From: Candidatus Cloacimonadota bacterium
Lineage (GTDB): Bacteria > Cloacimonadota > Cloacimonadia > Cloacimonadales > WRIO01
DNA: 34,847 bases
Direction: 5' to 3'
Assembly: GCA_020532185.1 (NCBI GenBank)
Contig: JAJBBH010000036.1
Span: 1 to 34,847, forward strand
Position numbers and translations under genes: made by a program. The notes under the pieces are model-generated. The model did no database searches, was not told the origin of the DNA, and saw nothing but the letters and a program-made list of their open reading frames with translations. Every line of letters begins with the position of its first letter. The first letter of the stretch is position 1. Positions 33,043 to 34,847 of this stretch are shown here, one piece after another.

Positions 33043-34242
33043 TTGGAAAATAAACAATTTTTTGAAGCATTTAATGTTGAAAACAGAATATTTGATGAAA
33101 TCAGCCACGAAATTGGGAAAATTGGTTACTACGAATTGCCCGATCAAAACATTGATGTCATCAGTGAGTTTGCCTCTAATGTAACACAAAAGAATATTGT
33201 CGTAGTAGGTATTGGTGGCAGTTCTTTAGGCACAGCAGCGGTGTATGATTTTTTACGTTATAAAAATAACTTTGAAAAGAAACTCTTTTTTTGTGAAAGT
33301 ACGGATCCGGTATTGCTTAACTCAACGTTTAAAAAACTTGACTTAGAGGATACTTTGTTTATTATTATTTCTAAATCGGGTTCAACCATTGAAACCATTT
33401 CAATCTTTAAATACATTTTATCATTGGTTGAACTCAATGAAAAACAGTTTGTTATCATCTCTGATAAGGGCTCTTCTTTACATAAATTGGCACACGATAA
33501 AAAGCTTCCCTATTTTGAGATTCCTGCTAATGTAGGAGGAAGATTTTCTGTGTTAAGCAGTGTAGGGCTTTTACCTCTTGCTATTATTGGTGTGGATATT
33601 AAAATGCTTTTGCAAGGTGCCAAAAAAATCAAAGAGAGCTTTTTTAAACAAACACAATCGTATCAAGATATTACTCATAAAGCCTCTTTTTATGCAAGAA
33701 ACATTGGAAAATACAACATCAATTGTCTTTTTTCGTATTCAGAAGCCTTTAGAAGTTTTAATGATTGGTACATTCAATTGTGGGGAGAGAGTTTAGGCAA
33801 AAAACAATATAACTCTTACTTAAATGTGGGACTTACCCCCATAGGACTCATTGGACCAACGGATCAACACTCTTTTTTACAACTGATTGTTGAAGGAAAA
33901 CGGGATAAATCGGTTACGTTTATCAAGGTCAAAGATTTTGACAGTATTTTAAAAATACCCAATATCTCTATTGCTTATTTGGAAAATTTAGACTACGTCA
34001 ATGAAGTTGACTTTTCTGATTTAATCAACAAACAAGCCGATTCAATCATTGAATCGCTTTTAAATAAAAATGATATCCCCTTGGATATTATAGAAATTGA
34101 AAAAATCAACGAAGAAGCCATTGGACAACTTTTCTTCTATTTTGAGTTGCTTACATCCGTAGTCGCAAAAATGATTAACGTCAACGCGTATGACCAACCA
34201 GGTGTGGAAGAGGGGAAAAAAATTTTGAGAGGGTATTTTTAG
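33043..34242 (+). CDS. pgi: Glucose-6-phosphate isomerase
   Basis: This 399-residue cytoplasmic enzyme interconverts glucose 6-phosphate and fructose 6-phosphate, feeding nucleotide-sugar synthesis. Motifs include GIGGSSLGTAAVYDFL, ISKSGSTIETI, the signature VGGRFSVLSSVGLLP, the catalytic glutamate region WGESLGKK, QHSFLQLIVEG with its histidine, and the lysine of GVEEGKKI. It is shorter than the roughly 550-residue E. coli type, as in several Campylobacterota. The start is a TTG with AAGGA upstream, nine bases after the pilin-like stop. Confidence 0.95.
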   Translation: MENKQFFEAFNVENRIFDEISHEIGKIGYYELPDQNIDVISEFASNVTQKNIVVVGIGGSSLGTAAVYDFLRYKNNFEKKLFFCESTDPVLLNSTFKKLDLEDTLFIIISKSGSTIETISIFKYILSLVELNEKQFVIISDKGSSLHKLAHDKKLPYFEIPANVGGRFSVLSSVGLLPLAIIGVDIKMLLQGAKKIKESFFKQTQSYQDITHKASFYARNIGKYNINCLFSYSEAFRSFNDWYIQLWGESLGKKQYNSYLNVGLTPIGLIGPTDQHSFLQLIVEGKRDKSVTFIKVKDFDSILKIPNISIAYLENLDYVNEVDFSDLINKQADSIIESLLNKNDIPLDIIEIEKINEEAIGQLFFYFELLTSVVAKMINVNAYDQPGVEEGKKILRGYF

Positions 34243-34255
34243 GTTTTGCCTAAAA

Positions 34256-34297
34256 AGGTGAGAAGTGAGAAGTAAGTGGTGAGTAGTGAATGTGAAA
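34256..34297. repeat. Heptamer repeat tract, AAGTGAG/TGGTGAG type, containing a start codon
   Basis: Six 7-bp units (AGGTGAG, AAGTGAG, AAGTAAG, TGGTGAG, TAGTGAA, TGTGAAA) follow pgi. They contain the GTG start codon(s) of the four-helix-bundle gene. The tract is inverted relative to that at 34644-34678. Confidence 0.85.
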
Positions 34298-34645
34298 ACG
34301 CATAAAGATTTGGATGTTTGGAAAAATTCTATTGATTTAGTTAAAGATATTTATTTGATAACAAAAAGTTTTCCTAATGATGAATTATATGGATTGACAT
34401 CTCAAATTCGAAGATGTGCTGTATCAATTCCATCCAATATTGCTGAAGGCAGTGCCAGAAATCATAATAAAGAATTTGTCCAATTTTTATACGTCTCATT
34501 AGGCTCTTTGGCAGAATTGGAAACACAACTTATTATTGCAGAACAAATAGGGTATCTTAAAAACTATGATTATACTACAATGAATAAAATCAAAAAAATG
34601 TTATTGGGACTCATAAAATATATGAAAAGTAAAAACCATGAATAA
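34286..34645 (+). CDS. Four-helix-bundle protein (23S rRNA intervening-sequence-type family)
   Basis: The 119-residue protein matches the four-helix-bundle family first seen in 23S rRNA intervening sequences: [46 protein letters not shown], and [20 protein letters not shown]. Its biochemical role is unknown; related proteins include the Avd subunit of diversity-generating retroelements. The start is GTG at 34286 or 34292, both inside a heptamer tract, with no clear ribosome site. A second, inverted tract follows its 3' end and runs into gmhB, so the ORF is bracketed by inverted heptamer repeats. It looks like a recent insertion between pgi and gmhB. Confidence 0.88.
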   Translation: MNVKTHKDLDVWKNSIDLVKDIYLITKSFPNDELYGLTSQIRRCAVSIPSNIAEGSARNHNKEFVQFLYVSLGSLAELETQLIIAEQIGYLKNYDYTTMNKIKKMLLGLIKYMKSKNHE

Positions 34646-34847
34646 TACCACTCACCACTCACCACTGACTACTCACCAAAGAAAAAAAGCCATCTTCTTA
34701 GACCGAGATGGTGTGATCAATGTTGAAAAAGAGTATGTCTATAAGATTGAGGAGTTTGAGTTTATTGATGGGCTTTTTGAGACATTAAAAAAATTCCAAG
34801 AATTAGGGTATTTTCTTTTTATAATCACCAATCAATCGGGTATTGGA
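34638..34847 (+). CDS. gmhB: D,D-heptose 1,7-bisphosphate phosphatase (GmhB), 5' part only
   Basis: The gene is cut off by the window end after 70 codons. After a low-complexity N-terminus ([16 protein letters not shown]) it shows the HAD phosphatase motif [15 protein letters not shown], and motif [12 protein letters not shown], as in GmhB. GmhB removes the 1-phosphate in ADP-heptose synthesis for the lipopolysaccharide core. The ATG at 34638 overlaps the preceding stop by eight bases. Codons 3-14 are made of heptamer repeat, an extension that normal GmhB proteins lack. No other ATG lies nearer motif I. Confidence 0.85.
   Translation, partial: MNNTTHHSPLTTHQRKKAIFLDRDGVINVEKEYVYKIEEFEFIDGLFETLKKFQELGYFLFIITNQSGIG
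34644..34678. repeat. Heptamer repeat tract, CTCACCA type, within the 5' end of gmhB
   Basis: Five 7-bp units (AATACCA, CTCACCA twice, CTGACTA, CTCACCA) cross the end of the four-helix-bundle gene and encode the N-terminus of the GmhB reading frame. Confidence 0.85.

Noticed and set aside
34286-34645. Diversity-generating retroelement, because the four-helix-bundle protein resembles Avd
   Set aside because: No reverse transcriptase, template repeat or variable repeat is seen in the window. The family is broad and most members are not Avd.
34286-34645. Ribosomal protein S23 annotation sometimes given to this family
   Set aside because: The name comes from its discovery in 23S rRNA intervening sequences. 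No rRNA is present here, and the protein is not a structural ribosomal protein.

Overview
The window reads as one long, almost entirely plus-strand cell-surface polysaccharide (O-antigen or capsule) locus of a low-GC Gram-negative bacterium. The best guess is a Campylobacterota member (Arcobacter/Sulfurimonas-like). The reasons are strong A+T bias, frequent TTG starts, a short Pgi, a pilin-like protein with an AFSLLE cleavage motif, and a gmhB start after pgi. The genus is inference only. No tRNA, rRNA, CRISPR array, transposase or integrase was seen, and no gene-free stretch exceeds 300 bases.

Layout. (1) 18-3280: cysC, cysQ and an SLC13-type permease, which supply sulfate, make PAPS and remove PAP. 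(2) 3441-5149: a ribbon-helix-helix/PIN toxin-antitoxin pair, a MarR-type EPS-associated regulator, and a nucleotidyltransferase-HEPN fusion, overlapping into the next gene. (3) 5146-9719: a TviB/WbpO-type UDP-sugar dehydrogenase, then fdtA, a methyltransferase, a FemAB/GNAT-like transferase and fdtB, pointing to a dTDP-3-amino-3,6-dideoxyhexose. (4) 9709-23672: an AT-rich assembly and decoration core with an SGNH acyltransferase, Wzx flippase, two putative PAPS sulfotransferases, glycosyltransferases, methyltransferases, galE, a second acyltransferase, a lipid-linked-sugar module (GT2, small flippase, GT-C) and a candidate Wzy. (5) 23660-27538: an AsnB-type amidotransferase, a GT4 and a WbpV-like reductase. 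(6) 27635-29761: a VapBC module and a HipA/HipB module lodged inside the wbp-like cluster. (7) 29772-34847: wbpL and wbpM (initiating sugar), a pseudopilin, pgi, a four-helix-bundle protein and the start of gmhB.

How it fits together. WbpM and the WbpV-like reductase would make UDP-QuiNAc/FucNAc, and WbpL would load it on undecaprenyl phosphate. Glycosyltransferases add further sugars, including a probable uronic acid that AsnB may amidate and a Fuc3NAc/Qui3NAc-type sugar. Wzx flips the unit and the EpsG/Wzy-like protein polymerises it. Sulfate, acyl and methyl groups would decorate the product. cysC/cysQ beside two sulfotransferases suggests a sulfated glycan.

The most unusual signal is a family of degenerate 7-bp-period tandem repeats. 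They occur in both orientations between genes, across start and stop codons, and in frame inside at least four genes. One pair in inverted orientation brackets the four-helix-bundle ORF. The second notable feature is the number of toxin-antitoxin-like modules (four) at the edges of, and inside, the polysaccharide locus.
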